The notes below the pieces were generated by a model. It had not been told where the DNA came from. It did not search any database and saw only the letters and a program-made list of their open reading frames with translations. Below are positions 16,656-26,531 of a stretch of DNA of 64,000 nucleotides, one piece after another (the stretch's first letter is position 1; each line of letters opens with the position of its first letter). Position numbers and translations under genes: made by a program. The stretch comes from Pacificibacter maritimus (GTDB lineage Bacteria; Pseudomonadota; Alphaproteobacteria; Rhodobacterales; Rhodobacteraceae): positions 1-64,000 of the forward strand of contig NZ_RKQK01000003.1 of the NCBI RefSeq assembly GCF_003814915.1, written 5' to 3'.

Positions 16656-17618
16656 ATGACCCATTATCTGGAATTCGAAAAGCCGCTTGCGGAAATCGAA
16701 GGCAAGGCTGAAGAGCTGCGAGCAATGGCGCGCGCCAATGAAGATATGGATGTTGAAAAAGAAGCCCTCGCTTTAGACGCAAAAGCGGAAGCGATGCTGG
16801 TCGACATGTATAAAACCTTGACACCTTGGCGCAAATGTCAGGTGGCACGTCACCCCGATCGCCCCCATTGCGCAGAATATATCGAAGCCTTGTTCACCGA
16901 ATACACGCCGCTTGCAGGGGATCGCAATTTTGCCGATGACCATGCGATCATGGGCGGCTTGGCACGTTTCAACGACCAGCCTGTGATGGTGATTGGTCAT
17001 GAAAAAGGCAATGACACCAAATCGCGCATCGAACGTAATTTCGGCATGGCCCGCCCAGAAGGCTACCGAAAAGCCGTTCGCTTGATGGAATTGGCTGACA
17101 AATTTGGTATCCCTGTGATTGCGCTTGTGGACACGCCCGGCGCATACCCCGGAAAAGGCGCAGAAGAACGCGGCCAATCCGAAGCCATCGCGCGCTCGAC
17201 CCAAAAATGTTTGCAACTGTCTGTACCTTTGATTGCTGTGATCATCGGCGAAGGCGGATCTGGCGGTGCGGTTGCCTTTGCTGCGGCCAACAAAGTGGCG
17301 ATGCTGGAACATTCTATCTATTCCGTGATCACACCTGAAGGCTGTGCCTCAATTTTGTGGAAGGACGCAGGCAAAATGCGCGAAGCCGCAGAAGCGATGC
17401 GCCTGACTGCGCAAGAGCTCAAAGAGCTGGCCGTCATTGATCACATTATTGCTGAACCTCTTGGTGGCGCACAACGTGATCGTGAGGCTACGATCGCTTC
17501 GGTTGGAAAGGCTATTGCAGACCTGCTTGCACCTTTATCAAATCAAACCCCAGAAAACTTGGTGAAATCGCGACGCAAGAAATTCTTGGACATCGGTTCA
17601 AAAGGGTTGGCGGCTTAA
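16656..17618 (+). CDS. accA: Acetyl-CoA carboxylase carboxyltransferase subunit alpha
   Basis: A 320-residue subunit that, with AccD, transfers the carboxyl group from biotin to acetyl-CoA, the first step of fatty acid synthesis. The start [32 protein letters not shown]-like region, [20 protein letters not shown] and [13 protein letters not shown] are AccA hallmarks. Length is typical. CGGAG lies before the ATG. It is a single gene with its own terminator. A TTGCGT and a TATAC stretch upstream (about 16596-16625) could be its promoter. Confidence 0.97.
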   Translation: MTHYLEFEKPLAEIEGKAEELRAMARANEDMDVEKEALALDAKAEAMLVDMYKTLTPWRKCQVARHPDRPHCAEYIEALFTEYTPLAGDRNFADDHAIMGGLARFNDQPVMVIGHEKGNDTKSRIERNFGMARPEGYRKAVRLMELADKFGIPVIALVDTPGAYPGKGAEERGQSEAIARSTQKCLQLSVPLIAVIIGEGGSGGAVAFAAANKVAMLEHSIYSVITPEGCASILWKDAGKMREAAEAMRLTAQELKELAVIDHIIAEPLGGAQRDREATIASVGKAIADLLAPLSNQTPENLVKSRRKKFLDIGSKGLAA

Positions 17619-17659
17619 ATCAGCCCTAAAACAACGACAAAGACCACTTTATGAATATA

Positions 17660-17687
17660 AAAATGGCCGCAATTTGCGGCCATTTTT
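17660..17687. terminator. Bidirectional terminator between accA and plsC
   Basis: AAAATGGCCGCAA pairs with TTGCGGCCATTTT with almost no loop to spare, followed by further T. It lies between convergent genes and can end both transcripts. Confidence 0.8.
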
Positions 17688-17705
17688 ATGCGCTTTTCAC
17701 AGAAC

Positions 17706-18443
17706 TTATTCCGCAGGCAGCTTAAACCCAGCTTCGCTCATCAAGTCATTTGAAGCAGTTTCTACCACATCTTCAATATGCACCATAAAGTCTTTCAGCG
17801 ACAAGCCAGGTTCAATGATGGGCAGGAATTCTACCACGGCTGTGCCGCGACCACGGTAAATACCTTGGCGTTTCCAAAACACACCTACATTGGTCGCTGC
17901 TGGCACCACGGGTTGTTTGACCTGTGTGTATAACACGCCAGTTCCAACTTTATATTCGCGCTTCGCCCCTGCGGCCACGCGCGTGCCTTGAGGGAAAATA
18001 ATCAACTGGCCGGGGCGTTTGTTGCCTGCTTTCACATCTGCCACCATTTTCTTGATGGCCTGCCCGCCTTTGCCTCGATCCACGCCAATACAGCCCACAC
18101 GTTCCGCGTAAAAGCTGACGATTGGCATTTTTTCCAGTGATTTTTTCATGATAAACTTAGGGCGCGGCAAGGCCGACACGATCAGAATGATATCAAAAAA
18201 GCTTTGGTGTTTTGACGCGACGATCACTTCGCCTTCAGGCACTTCGCCGCGAATTTCAGATTTCAATCCGCAGATTATATGGGCAGAAACACGCACCCAT
18301 TTGCACCAAATATGGATCGCATCAAATGCATATTTGCGATTTATGATCGCCAATGGCGTATAGATCAACCCAAACACGGCCATTGCCACATACATTTGGA
18401 TTATAAAGATCAGGGATAAAACCCATTGGATTGGATATAGCAT
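17706..18443 (-). CDS. plsC: 1-acyl-sn-glycerol-3-phosphate acyltransferase
   Basis: A 245-residue inner-membrane enzyme making phosphatidic acid from lysophosphatidic acid. The N-terminal hydrophobic segment covers about 5-35. The acyltransferase motifs are H79-x4-D84 (KHQSFFD) and FPQGTR (150-155), where Gln replaces the more usual Glu, a variant common in this lineage. VPAATNVG lies near 191. The ATG at 18443 overlaps the ftsX stop as TAATG, so it is coupled to ftsX. A longer upstream reading of the frame overlaps ftsX and is not used. Confidence 0.93.
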   Translation of the reverse strand: MLYPIQWVLSLIFIIQMYVAMAVFGLIYTPLAIINRKYAFDAIHIWCKWVRVSAHIICGLKSEIRGEVPEGEVIVASKHQSFFDIILIVSALPRPKFIMKKSLEKMPIVSFYAERVGCIGVDRGKGGQAIKKMVADVKAGNKRPGQLIIFPQGTRVAAGAKREYKVGTGVLYTQVKQPVVPAATNVGVFWKRQGIYRGRGTAVVEFLPIIEPGLSLKDFMVHIEDVVETASNDLMSEAGFKLPAE

Positions 18444-19339
18444 TACATCAGCCTTTTTAAGGTTCGGTTGGCCGCAAAGCGTGTGGCAAAAAATGAAACG
18501 GCTGCTGCGAAAGGCGGAATAACGAAAGGCCAAAGCCATTCAAACCCTTGAAATCCAAGCCCAGTCAAAAATCCGCCGCTGGCCTGCGTATTTGGCAAAA
18601 GCGCCACAGAAATCAAGCCCATAACCGTGCCAATCAAAGCGCCACTCAGGCCACGTAGAGTAAACTGACGAATGAATGCAGAAGCAATATAGCTATCTTT
18701 CGCCCCAACAAGGCGCAGCACGCGGATCACTTGCCCATTGGCAGCGAGCGCCGCATTGGCAGCCAAGGTGATCATAGCGGCCGTAACGCCAGTGATCAAA
18801 ATCAAACAAATAACGCCAAGAAAACGCAACCGATTTGCAGCAACGACCAAAGGTTTACGCCAACGTGTGTGGTCATCCAGAACGGCGCCGGGGGCCTCCC
18901 CTGCAAGGCGCAAACGCAACCCTTCGGCGTCATAACCGTCTGAGGTCTCGATCACTTCGATCAAAACAGGCAAGGGCAATGTATCAATCGGCAATGAAGG
19001 TCCAAACCATGGCTCTAGCAAAGCGCGTTCTTCTTCGCTGTCCAAAGCGCGCGCGGATTGTACACCCGGCGTCGTGGCAAGCACATCAAGAGCGGCTTGC
19101 GTTTGCGCTGCAACCTGATCGCTGGGGGCCGAAATCCGTACTGTGGATGACCGTGCCAGTTCTCCGCCCCAGCGCTCAGCCAAACGGCCTGTTGCCAGTG
19201 AAAGCGTCAGAGCAAATACTGCTAAAAAGGCCATCGCGCCAGCCGTTAAGATCGTCAATCTGGCGGTAAAACCTGACGGCGGTACAATGCGATCGTGGAT
19301 TGTTGTATCCGTCTTAAGAAAGGGCAAACTGAGTGCCAT
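18443..19339 (-). CDS. ftsX: Cell division protein FtsX-like permease
   Basis: A 298-residue inner-membrane partner of FtsE. There are four predicted helices: one at about 28-50, then three at about 170-190, 220-245 and 262-285. A periplasmic loop of about 110 residues follows the first, which in other bacteria contacts murein hydrolase activators. It is an FtsX rather than a lolC-type permease because it directly follows ftsE with a one-base TAATG overlap. With plsC behind it, the three genes form one coupled operon. Confidence 0.9.
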   Translation of the reverse strand: MALSLPFLKTDTTIHDRIVPPSGFTARLTILTAGAMAFLAVFALTLSLATGRLAERWGGELARSSTVRISAPSDQVAAQTQAALDVLATTPGVQSARALDSEEERALLEPWFGPSLPIDTLPLPVLIEVIETSDGYDAEGLRLRLAGEAPGAVLDDHTRWRKPLVVAANRLRFLGVICLILITGVTAAMITLAANAALAANGQVIRVLRLVGAKDSYIASAFIRQFTLRGLSGALIGTVMGLISVALLPNTQASGGFLTGLGFQGFEWLWPFVIPPFAAAVSFFATRFAANRTLKRLM

Positions 19340-20010
19340 TATAAATCCACCCCTGCTTGCTGAATGCGTCGATTGGCAATCCGCAGAACACGGGTTTGCA
19401 CTTGGGATTTGGCCTGACGGATCAGATGCATATCATGCGTGGCGATGATCACGGTTTTGCCCATACGGTTCAGTTCAATCAACAATTGCAACAAACGCAA
19501 AGACATATCCCAATCGACGTTGCCAGTGGGTTCATCAGCAATCACCACATCTGGGGACATGATAACAGCGCGCGCCAAAGCAGCGCGTTGACGTTCGCCG
19601 CCTGATAATTCTGCTGGCAAGGCGTCGGCGCGCTCTGACAATCCAACCCATGCCATCAGTTCGGTCAAGTTCGCCACATCCATCGGTTTGCCAGCCACCG
19701 ACAATGGCATGGCTATATTTTCAGCAACACTTAAATGATCTAAAAATTTGCAGTCTTGATGCACCACACCCGTTTTGCGTCGTAATTCTGCAACTTGGTC
19801 TCGTGTGATATCGCGTGTTGCTTGGCCAAACAGATGAATTTGTCCTGCCGTGGGTTCTAATTCACGGTAACACAGCTTCAAAAATGTGGTTTTTCCCGCT
19901 CCGGATGGGCCCGTTAAGAAGTGAAACGACCCTGGGTTGAGCGATAGCGAAATTTCCGTCAAAAGATCACGTCCGCCATATCCGTAGGCTACATTATTAA
20001 ACTCAATCAC
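19339..20010 (-). CDS. ftsE: Cell division ATP-binding protein FtsE
   Basis: A 223-residue ABC ATPase that works with FtsX at the septum. It begins MIEFNNVAYGYGG. Walker A is GPSGAGKT (about 36-43), the signature is LSGGERQRAALARA (about 135-148), Walker B is VVIADEPTGNVD, and the H-loop is ATHD. Length is standard. It starts the ftsE-ftsX-plsC operon and is divergent from the zinc-ribbon protein gene; the 156-base gap should contain both promoters. Confidence 0.95.
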   Translation of the reverse strand: MIEFNNVAYGYGGRDLLTEISLSLNPGSFHFLTGPSGAGKTTFLKLCYRELEPTAGQIHLFGQATRDITRDQVAELRRKTGVVHQDCKFLDHLSVAENIAMPLSVAGKPMDVANLTELMAWVGLSERADALPAELSGGERQRAALARAVIMSPDVVIADEPTGNVDWDMSLRLLQLLIELNRMGKTVIIATHDMHLIRQAKSQVQTRVLRIANRRIQQAGVDL

Positions 20011-20166
20011 AGGTATCCCCTAAACCTTCGGTCGCGACAGTTTTGCCTCACAGGCGCGCGCTATTCAATCCAACTGTTGCAAAAACATGGACAATCCTGC
20101 CTGCCTCGTTAAGAATCTAGAAAAACGAACAAGATAAACCACTCATAACATGTGGTAGGGGAAGAT

Positions 20167-21105
20167 ATGCGGCTCATTTGTCCCAATTGTGGTGCTCAAT
20201 ACGAAGTTGATGCAAAGGTAATCCCAGCAACAGGGCGCGATGTGCAATGTTCAAACTGTGGACATACATGGTTTCAACAATCCGCCGAAGCGGATGCCGA
20301 TCTTGCGCAAGAAATGGGGTTTGAACTGACGGCAGAAGATACTGTTTCTGACGCATCCATTGATGCGCCAGAAGATATGCACGACGAACCGCAGGTGCCG
20401 AATTTTTCACAAGAACCATATGACGAGGCCGAAGATCAGCCTGCCGAGGGCGCAGAGAAGGATGGTGTTGATCAAGCACCTTCAGACATAAACGTATCGC
20501 AAGATGTCCAAAGCGATGAAGCCGACGAATCTACGACACCCCCGATGCAGCGTTCTGCTGTGTCAGATAGTGTGCGTGATATTTTGCGTGCTGAAGTGGA
20601 ATTTGATCAAGCCAAGCGCGCACCAGACACTTTGGAAACACAACCTGAGCTGGGCTTGGAAGAAGCATCAGATCAAGTAAAGGGGCTTCGCGAACGTATG
20701 GCGCGGCTACGCGGGTTGAACCCTGCCGAAGCTGTCGGGGGCTTGGCGTCCGCCACCAGCCGCAAAAGACGTGATCTTTTGCCTGATATCGAAGAAATCA
20801 ATTCGACATTAAGCGCGGCCTCAGAACGTGATGAAGATGGCAGCATTCCAGACAAACAGACCCGCAGTAATCGTGCCCAACAAACTGGGTTTACGTTGAC
20901 GTTCATCACATTGATCACCTGTGTTGTGATCTTGGTTTTGCTTTATATTTTGGCCCCTCTTTTGGCGGCGAAAGTGCCTGCATTGGCTGGATTGCTTGAG
21001 AGCTACGTCACAAGCGTCAACGCCTTTCGGAGCTGGCTGGACAACACTTTGACGGCCGCCAGTTCACGGTTGAATGCTTTACTCGGTCAGTTAAACGGCA
21101 GCTAG
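20167..21105 (+). CDS. MJ0042-type zinc-ribbon membrane protein
   Basis: A 312-residue protein starting MRLICPNCGAQYEVDAKVIP. An N-terminal zinc ribbon has C-P-N-C (residues 5-8) and C-S-N-C (about 28-31). A long acidic, low-complexity linker of about 150 residues follows, then a basic stretch and one predicted membrane helix (TLTFITLITCVVILVLLYIL, about 245-264), and a C-terminal tail. Such zinc-ribbon proteins are common in Rhodobacterales; function is unknown. The start at 20167 is chosen because AGGGGA precedes it correctly. It ends four bases inside the convergent TIGR02302 gene. Confidence 0.8.
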   Translation: MRLICPNCGAQYEVDAKVIPATGRDVQCSNCGHTWFQQSAEADADLAQEMGFELTAEDTVSDASIDAPEDMHDEPQVPNFSQEPYDEAEDQPAEGAEKDGVDQAPSDINVSQDVQSDEADESTTPPMQRSAVSDSVRDILRAEVEFDQAKRAPDTLETQPELGLEEASDQVKGLRERMARLRGLNPAEAVGGLASATSRKRRDLLPDIEEINSTLSAASERDEDGSIPDKQTRSNRAQQTGFTLTFITLITCVVILVLLYILAPLLAAKVPALAGLLESYVTSVNAFRSWLDNTLTAASSRLNALLGQLNGS

Positions 21106-23516
21106 AACCGATCCAATAAGCGGTTCAAGTAGTCGCGTTCATTGGCATCTCGGTCTTGTTGCGCGGAGCGGCGCTTGATTTCATCAGCCAAATCCTTGGC
21201 TTGGCGCCGCCCTGCATCCGCCTCATTTGAGCCTTCGCCACCAAGCGCCCCGTTGCCTTGATCCCCTGCCCCCCGCCCCAGCGGATCTTGGCCGTTTTGC
21301 GCAGATCGTTGCCCTTGTCCGTCTTGTTCGCTTTGGCCCGTCCCATCTTGGGATTGTTGATCTTGCAGGGCTTGCATCCCTTGGCGCAGCAGGTCCATGG
21401 CCCGCGCCTGACTGTCTAATGCCCCTGCTAAGTCGTTGTCGCGCAAAGCTTGTTCTGCATCTGACATCGAATTTTCTGCACCCTCAAGTGCCTCGCCAGC
21501 TGCATCACCTTGCCCACCTTGGGAGGGTGCTGATTGCGATCCAAGCCCATCTCGCAGAGCTTGCTGGCGATCACTTAATGATCCGCCGTCTTGATCGCCT
21601 TGCCCGCCTTGCTCACCTTGATCGCCAAACTGATTTTGCAATTCCGAGAATGTATCGTCGTTCAATTGCTGCTGATCACGCAAGGTCTCTTGCAGATTTT
21701 CCATGGCTTCACCCGCACTGCCCTGCCCCGCGCCTTGGGTCACTTGCATATTTTCGAGCAGCTCATTGAGCATCTGCATCAACTGCTGCGCTTCGGCCAT
21801 GCGCCCTTGTGTCATCAATTCTTGGATGCGGTCCATCAATTCTTGCAACTGATCGCCAGTGATATCACGGGTCTCTTGCGATTGCCCTGATTGAGTATCT
21901 TGATCTGACTGCTGCTCAGCCAATTGACGAATATAAGCATCACTGGCGGCACGCAGTTCTTGCATCAACTTTGCTATTTCTTCATCCGTGGCGCCATCGC
22001 GCATTGCTTGTGCCAAGCGATCTTGCGCACGGCGCAAACGTTCTAATGCCTCGGATAGCTCTCCATCTTCCAGCTCAATAGCGATATCCCAAAGCGATTG
22101 AGCGACCTCATCAACAGTCGCCTTCGTCATGCTCTGCCCGTCTGTCTCAATGAGACCCGCGATGGACCGCAGCCGCAAAAACAGCGCTTGGTCACCGCCA
22201 TTGATCTCATCTTGGCCATAGCTGATCGCACGGATAACACGCGATGCGCGGGGGGCATTTTCGCGGCTCCACAGCAACTCGCGCCGCACATCAATCAAGG
22301 CCGCAGCCAGCGGATCAAAAAATCGCCGCCCCGGCAAAATCCCAAACAAGGGTTCGGCTTGCCCCCTCATGCCAGCGCCATCCCAAGCGGTGAGATTGAC
22401 CTGCACAGGCAAACCAGAGAACGGGTGCTGCGATAGGTTTTCAGCGACCAAACCTTCGATCTCAGCTGCGCTTGCGCTGCGCGGCAATGGTATTTCCAAG
22501 CGAATGTCCACGCGCGGTTCTTGTGCAACTTTATACCCATAGCGCGCCTGAACAGCGTCGAAATCTGTCGAAATGGTCAATTCCGCCCGCGTCACGCCGA
22601 AATCATCTGACAGTAAAAATGCCTGCCGCATTTCGCCCGAGACAGCGCGCTCCATTTCACCGACCAGTCGCGCCACAGGTGCATGGTCAGGTAAGAGCGC
22701 AACAGACCAGAGTTGATCTTTATCGCCTTTGATTTCAATTTCGCCGTTCTTTTCCAAGGCAAATTCATGTGAGGAACCCGCCTGATCTTGCGCTGCCTCC
22801 GTCACAGTTTGGCGCAGCTTTAACGCGTCTTCTTCACCGTAAAGACGGATAATAACTTTAGACGCTGCTGGCGCAGCAAAGGATTGGGGCAGATCTGCCA
22901 AGTACAATGTAGGTTTGCCTGTATGCGCGGGCGGCTCTATCCAACCTTCCCATGCAGGGCCAGCAGCAATGATGTTGCGCTGTGCAGTACCTGCACGCCA
23001 ATCCACAGAAGGGCCAAACAAAGCCGACATAATCAAAGCACCTACAGCAATCAAACGCAGCGCATAAGGGTCACGCGCTGCCAAACGTATCTGTGGCAGC
23101 GGTGCCGATGCTTGCTGTGCTGCTTCGGCCATGCGGTTGAGATGGATTTGCCAAAGCGCTCGCGTGGCGGGACCTTCATCTGCATCAGAAAGCGAATCTT
23201 CAAGCGCCTGCAAAGGCCTGTTTTGTAAATTCGCATCGATGCGCGCCCGCGCTTGAGAACGGGTTGGACGCTGAAACTTCATCAAGCCAAGCGCAAAACT
23301 AGCACTCCATAAAACTGCGCATATAGACGCAAAAGGAAGGCGACCGATCACCGCAGGGACATTCCACAGCAGACCGACCAATCCAACGCACAAAATGACA
23401 AAACACAGCCAGAATGCCTGCGCCACACGTTCGACATATAGAAATGCGAAACTGTGCCGCACAATACGCCCGACGTGTTTTTCTGCCGCGATCTGGATTG
23501 GCGTTTTGTCGGTCAT
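21102..23516 (-). CDS. TIGR02302/DUF4175 family membrane protein
   Basis: An 804-residue protein of an alphaproteobacterial family of unknown function. Two hydrophobic segments near the N-terminus (about 32-53 and 57-75), plus one at about 150-166, anchor it. The middle part (about 180-440) is a mixed domain with PPAHTGKPTLYL. From about 540 to 780 it is Gln/Gly/Asp-rich, with repeated GQ, DQQ and QAL patterns resembling coiled or disordered segments. It is followed by lysA on the same strand. The low-complexity tail suggests an envelope or scaffolding protein; that is inference. Confidence 0.8.
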   Translation of the reverse strand: MTDKTPIQIAAEKHVGRIVRHSFAFLYVERVAQAFWLCFVILCVGLVGLLWNVPAVIGRLPFASICAVLWSASFALGLMKFQRPTRSQARARIDANLQNRPLQALEDSLSDADEGPATRALWQIHLNRMAEAAQQASAPLPQIRLAARDPYALRLIAVGALIMSALFGPSVDWRAGTAQRNIIAAGPAWEGWIEPPAHTGKPTLYLADLPQSFAAPAASKVIIRLYGEEDALKLRQTVTEAAQDQAGSSHEFALEKNGEIEIKGDKDQLWSVALLPDHAPVARLVGEMERAVSGEMRQAFLLSDDFGVTRAELTISTDFDAVQARYGYKVAQEPRVDIRLEIPLPRSASAAEIEGLVAENLSQHPFSGLPVQVNLTAWDGAGMRGQAEPLFGILPGRRFFDPLAAALIDVRRELLWSRENAPRASRVIRAISYGQDEINGGDQALFLRLRSIAGLIETDGQSMTKATVDEVAQSLWDIAIELEDGELSEALERLRRAQDRLAQAMRDGATDEEIAKLMQELRAASDAYIRQLAEQQSDQDTQSGQSQETRDITGDQLQELMDRIQELMTQGRMAEAQQLMQMLNELLENMQVTQGAGQGSAGEAMENLQETLRDQQQLNDDTFSELQNQFGDQGEQGGQGDQDGGSLSDRQQALRDGLGSQSAPSQGGQGDAAGEALEGAENSMSDAEQALRDNDLAGALDSQARAMDLLRQGMQALQDQQSQDGTGQSEQDGQGQRSAQNGQDPLGRGAGDQGNGALGGEGSNEADAGRRQAKDLADEIKRRSAQQDRDANERDYLNRLLDRF

Positions 23517-23562
23517 TAGCCCTGCCTAAAATCGTTTTACAAGGCGCGCCAAAATCAGCCGC

Positions 23563-24831
23563 CTATTTAAGCCATTCAGGAATGGTATCGCGGTTTAGCA
23601 TTTCCTCATAGGTCGGGCGCGCACGAATGACAGCAAATTGATCGCCGTGCACCAAGACTTCTGGAATAAGCGGGCGCGAATTATATTCGGATGCCATCAC
23701 AGCACCGTAAGCACCCGCCGACCTAAAGGCCACCAGATCATCAGCGCCAAGGGCGGTCATGTCACGCGCTTTGGCGAATGTATCGCCCGTTTCGCACACA
23801 GGCCCGACGATGTCATAAGCCGCTTTTTCGGCGCCTGCTTTTGCCTCAACCACAGGGATAATATCGTGATGCGCCTCATACATTGACGGGCGGATCAAAT
23901 CGTTCATCGCTGCATCAATGATCAAGAAATCGCGGCCTTCGCCTTGCTTGAGATAGATAACAGATGACACCATCACCCCTGCATTGCCTGAAATCAAACG
24001 GCCTGGTTCAATTTCAATTTCGCACCCTAGATGACCCACCGTGCGGCGGATCACATCGCCATATTCCATGGGCAAAGGTGGCGCGTCATTTGAAGTCTCG
24101 TAAGGAATACCAAGCCCGCCGCCCAGATCAAGGCGGCGAATGTTTATGCCATCTGCGCGCAGCGTTTCAGTCAGCTCGGCCACTTTGGTAAAAGCCTGTT
24201 CAAATGGATCAAGTTGGGTCAATTGCGAGCCGATATGCACGTCAATCCCAACCACTTCGATGCCTTCCATCTTTGCGGCCTGCGCATAAACAGACCGAGA
24301 TTTCGCAATCGGAATCCCAAATTTATTCTCGCTTTTGCCCGTGGCAATTTTTGCATGGGTTTTGGCATCAACGTCAGGGTTTACCCGCAAAGCAATCGGC
24401 GCTTTGACACCCAAAGACATGGCCACGTCATTGAGTGCTTCAAGTTCAGGTTCAGATTCGACATTGAACTGGCGAATGCCCCCAGTCAGCGCTGTGCGCA
24501 TTTCTTCGCGGGTTTTGCCCACGCCAGAAAAAACGATCCGTTCCCCCGGCACACCAGCTGCGCGCGCTTTCAAATATTCGCCCATGGATACAACATCGAT
24601 ACCCGCGCCCAAGTCACCAATCAATTTTAGCACAGCCAAGTTTGAATTGGATTTCATTGCAAAGCAGATCAAGTGATCCATGCTGTGCAAAGCTTCATCA
24701 AACAAAGTGAAATGGCGTGTCAAAGTGGCGGTTGAGTAGCAATAAAACGGCGTCCCCACCTTGGCCGCGATGTCTGTCAGTGCCACGTCTTCTGCGTGCA
24801 AAACACCGTCGCGATAAATGAAGTGATCCAT
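23563..24831 (-). CDS. lysA: Diaminopimelate decarboxylase
   Basis: A 422-residue PLP enzyme of the alanine-racemase fold that makes L-lysine from meso-diaminopimelate. Motifs seen are FAMKSNSN with the PLP lysine (about 58-65), HIGSQ, GGGLGIPY, EPGR and GPVCETGDTFA with the catalytic cysteine. The start MDHFIYRDGVLHAEDV matches the family. The in-frame start 16 codons upstream lacks a good ribosome-binding site, whereas AAAGG precedes 24831. argH and a small lipoprotein gene lie upstream on the same strand. Confidence 0.95.
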   Translation of the reverse strand: MDHFIYRDGVLHAEDVALTDIAAKVGTPFYCYSTATLTRHFTLFDEALHSMDHLICFAMKSNSNLAVLKLIGDLGAGIDVVSMGEYLKARAAGVPGERIVFSGVGKTREEMRTALTGGIRQFNVESEPELEALNDVAMSLGVKAPIALRVNPDVDAKTHAKIATGKSENKFGIPIAKSRSVYAQAAKMEGIEVVGIDVHIGSQLTQLDPFEQAFTKVAELTETLRADGINIRRLDLGGGLGIPYETSNDAPPLPMEYGDVIRRTVGHLGCEIEIEPGRLISGNAGVMVSSVIYLKQGEGRDFLIIDAAMNDLIRPSMYEAHHDIIPVVEAKAGAEKAAYDIVGPVCETGDTFAKARDMTALGADDLVAFRSAGAYGAVMASEYNSRPLIPEVLVHGDQFAVIRARPTYEEMLNRDTIPEWLK

Positions 24832-24912
24832 GAGGGGGCGCCTTTCAATGTCAGTTTGCGTTGAGATACTGGAATTCACGCCCCATGAAAAGACGCCAAT
24901 CGGGATGCAACG

Positions 24913-24941
24913 AAAAAGAGCGCCCCGATTGGGACGCTCTC
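24913..24941 (-). terminator. Terminator after the argH-lipoprotein pair
   Basis: AGAGCGCCCC and GGGACGCTCT pair with one mismatch over a short loop, with AAAAA on the plus strand giving a U-tract on the minus transcript. It ends argH plus the small lipoprotein, so lysA probably has its own promoter. Confidence 0.7.
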
Positions 24942-24966
24942 AAACATGATATCGGACAAGACAGGT

Positions 24967-25131
24967 TTAGCCGCCGAAATGGATGCCGATTGATGTCGAT
25001 GTGCTCATTCCGCTGTTTGAATTCAGCGACACCGCAGTTTCACCAGATACGCGGGGCGGCTTAGGGTCACCATCTGCGCCACAGGCGGCCAAAAAGCCAC
25101 AAGACAAAACAGTTAGAATGATCGTTTTCAT
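24967..25131 (-). CDS. Small lipoprotein, LptM (YifL)-like
   Basis: A 54-residue lipoprotein precursor. The signal peptide [17 protein letters not shown] ends in the lipobox LAAC. The mature part begins [10 protein letters not shown], resembling LptM, which helps mature the LPS translocon LptD/E in E. coli. The rest is Ser/Gly/Asn-rich. The ATG at 25131 overlaps the argH stop as ATGA, and a short upstream in-frame extension inside argH is not used. The argH-LptM-like-lysA order is shared by many alphaproteobacteria. Confidence 0.7.
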   Translation of the reverse strand: MKTIILTVLSCGFLAACGADGDPKPPRVSGETAVSLNSNSGMSTSTSIGIHFGG

Positions 25132-26519
25132 TTCAAAGCCTCTTTCCAACGCGCTATTTGCGCCCGCACCTGCACAGGTGCAGTCCCACCGTAGCTTGTG
25201 CGCGATGCCACTGAATTTTCAACTGTCAAAACAGTAAACACATCGTCAGTTATTGCAGAATGCGCGGCTTTCATCTCATCAAGGCTTAAATCGGGTAAAT
25301 CACAGCCTTTGGATTCGGCCAAAGCGACCAAAGCGCCCGTTACATGATGGGCATCGCGGAATGGCAAACCAGCCTCGCGCACCAGCCAATCGGCCAAATC
25401 GGTTGCAGTCGAGAATCCCGATGCAGCCGCGGCCCGCAGGCTGTCTACATTCGCAGTCATGTCAGAAACCATGCCTGTCATCGCAGCCAACGCCAACATC
25501 AGGTTGTCAGCCGCATCAAAGACCTGTTCTTTGTCTTCTTGCATGTCTTTGGAATAGGCCAAAGGCAGGCCTTTCATCACGGTAAACAGCGCAACCATTG
25601 CGCCCATTATGCGACCAACTTTGGCACGAATAAGTTCGGCTGCATCAGGATTTTTCTTTTGCGGCATGATCGATGAGCCCGTGGAAAACCGATCGGAAAG
25701 GGTAACAAAGCGGAATTGCGCAGAAGACCAGATCACCAGTTCTTCGGCAAAGCGCGACAGGTGCATCGCCGTGATCGACGCGCAGGATAAGAATTCAAGC
25801 GCGAAGTCACGGTCAGCAACGGCATCCAGTGAGTTCGCTGTTGGGCGATCAAAGCCCAACGCTTCGGCTGTCATGTGGCGGTCGATCGGAAACCCCGTGC
25901 CAGCAAGCGCGGCGGATCCCAGCGGATTTTCGTTCATCCGCGCGCGCGCATCTTTGAAACGCGACACATCGCGGCCAAGCATTTCAACATAGGCCATCAT
26001 GTGGTGGCCCCATGTGACAGGCTGCGCGGTTTGCAAATGTGTAAAGCCAGGCATGACCCAATCAGCGCCCGCTTCGGCTTGATCCAAAAGCGCGCCTATC
26101 AAAGCTTCTAGGCCTTGAATTGCGGCGTCCATTTGATCGCGGGTCCACAATTTGAAATCTGTTGCGACCTGATCATTGCGTGAGCGCGCTGTGTGCAAGC
26201 GCCCTGCTGGTTCGCCGACAATTTCTTTCAAACGCGCTTCGACATTCATGTGGATGTCTTCAAGTGCGGTGGAAAATTCGAATTTGCCGCTCTCAATTTC
26301 TGACAAAACCGTGAGAAGGCCTTCACGGATCACTTCGGCATCGCTATCAGTAATGATGCCTTGAGTGGCAAGCATCGCAGCATGAGCGCGAGAGCCTGTG
26401 ATGTCTTGGAACGCCAGCCGCTTGTCATAGCCGATCGAAGCATTGATTGCTTCCATGATTGCGTCTGGGCCTGCAGCGAAACGCCCGCCCCACATCGCGT
26501 TAGATTTTTTGTCAGTCAT
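25128..26519 (-). CDS. argH: Argininosuccinate lyase
   Basis: A 463-residue homotetrameric enzyme of the fumarase/aspartase superfamily, cleaving argininosuccinate to arginine and fumarate. It has MWGGRF near the N-terminus, the signature [12 protein letters not shown] (about 280-291), and [11 protein letters not shown] further on. The start is set at ATG 26519; a GTG two codons upstream also reads in frame. Only 12 bases separate it from the divergent tlpA-like start, so each promoter must reach into the neighbour. Confidence 0.96.
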   Translation of the reverse strand: MTDKKSNAMWGGRFAAGPDAIMEAINASIGYDKRLAFQDITGSRAHAAMLATQGIITDSDAEVIREGLLTVLSEIESGKFEFSTALEDIHMNVEARLKEIVGEPAGRLHTARSRNDQVATDFKLWTRDQMDAAIQGLEALIGALLDQAEAGADWVMPGFTHLQTAQPVTWGHHMMAYVEMLGRDVSRFKDARARMNENPLGSAALAGTGFPIDRHMTAEALGFDRPTANSLDAVADRDFALEFLSCASITAMHLSRFAEELVIWSSAQFRFVTLSDRFSTGSSIMPQKKNPDAAELIRAKVGRIMGAMVALFTVMKGLPLAYSKDMQEDKEQVFDAADNLMLALAAMTGMVSDMTANVDSLRAAAASGFSTATDLADWLVREAGLPFRDAHHVTGALVALAESKGCDLPDLSLDEMKAAHSAITDDVFTVLTVENSVASRTSYGGTAPVQVRAQIARWKEALK

Positions 26520-26531
26520 GGACACACCCAG

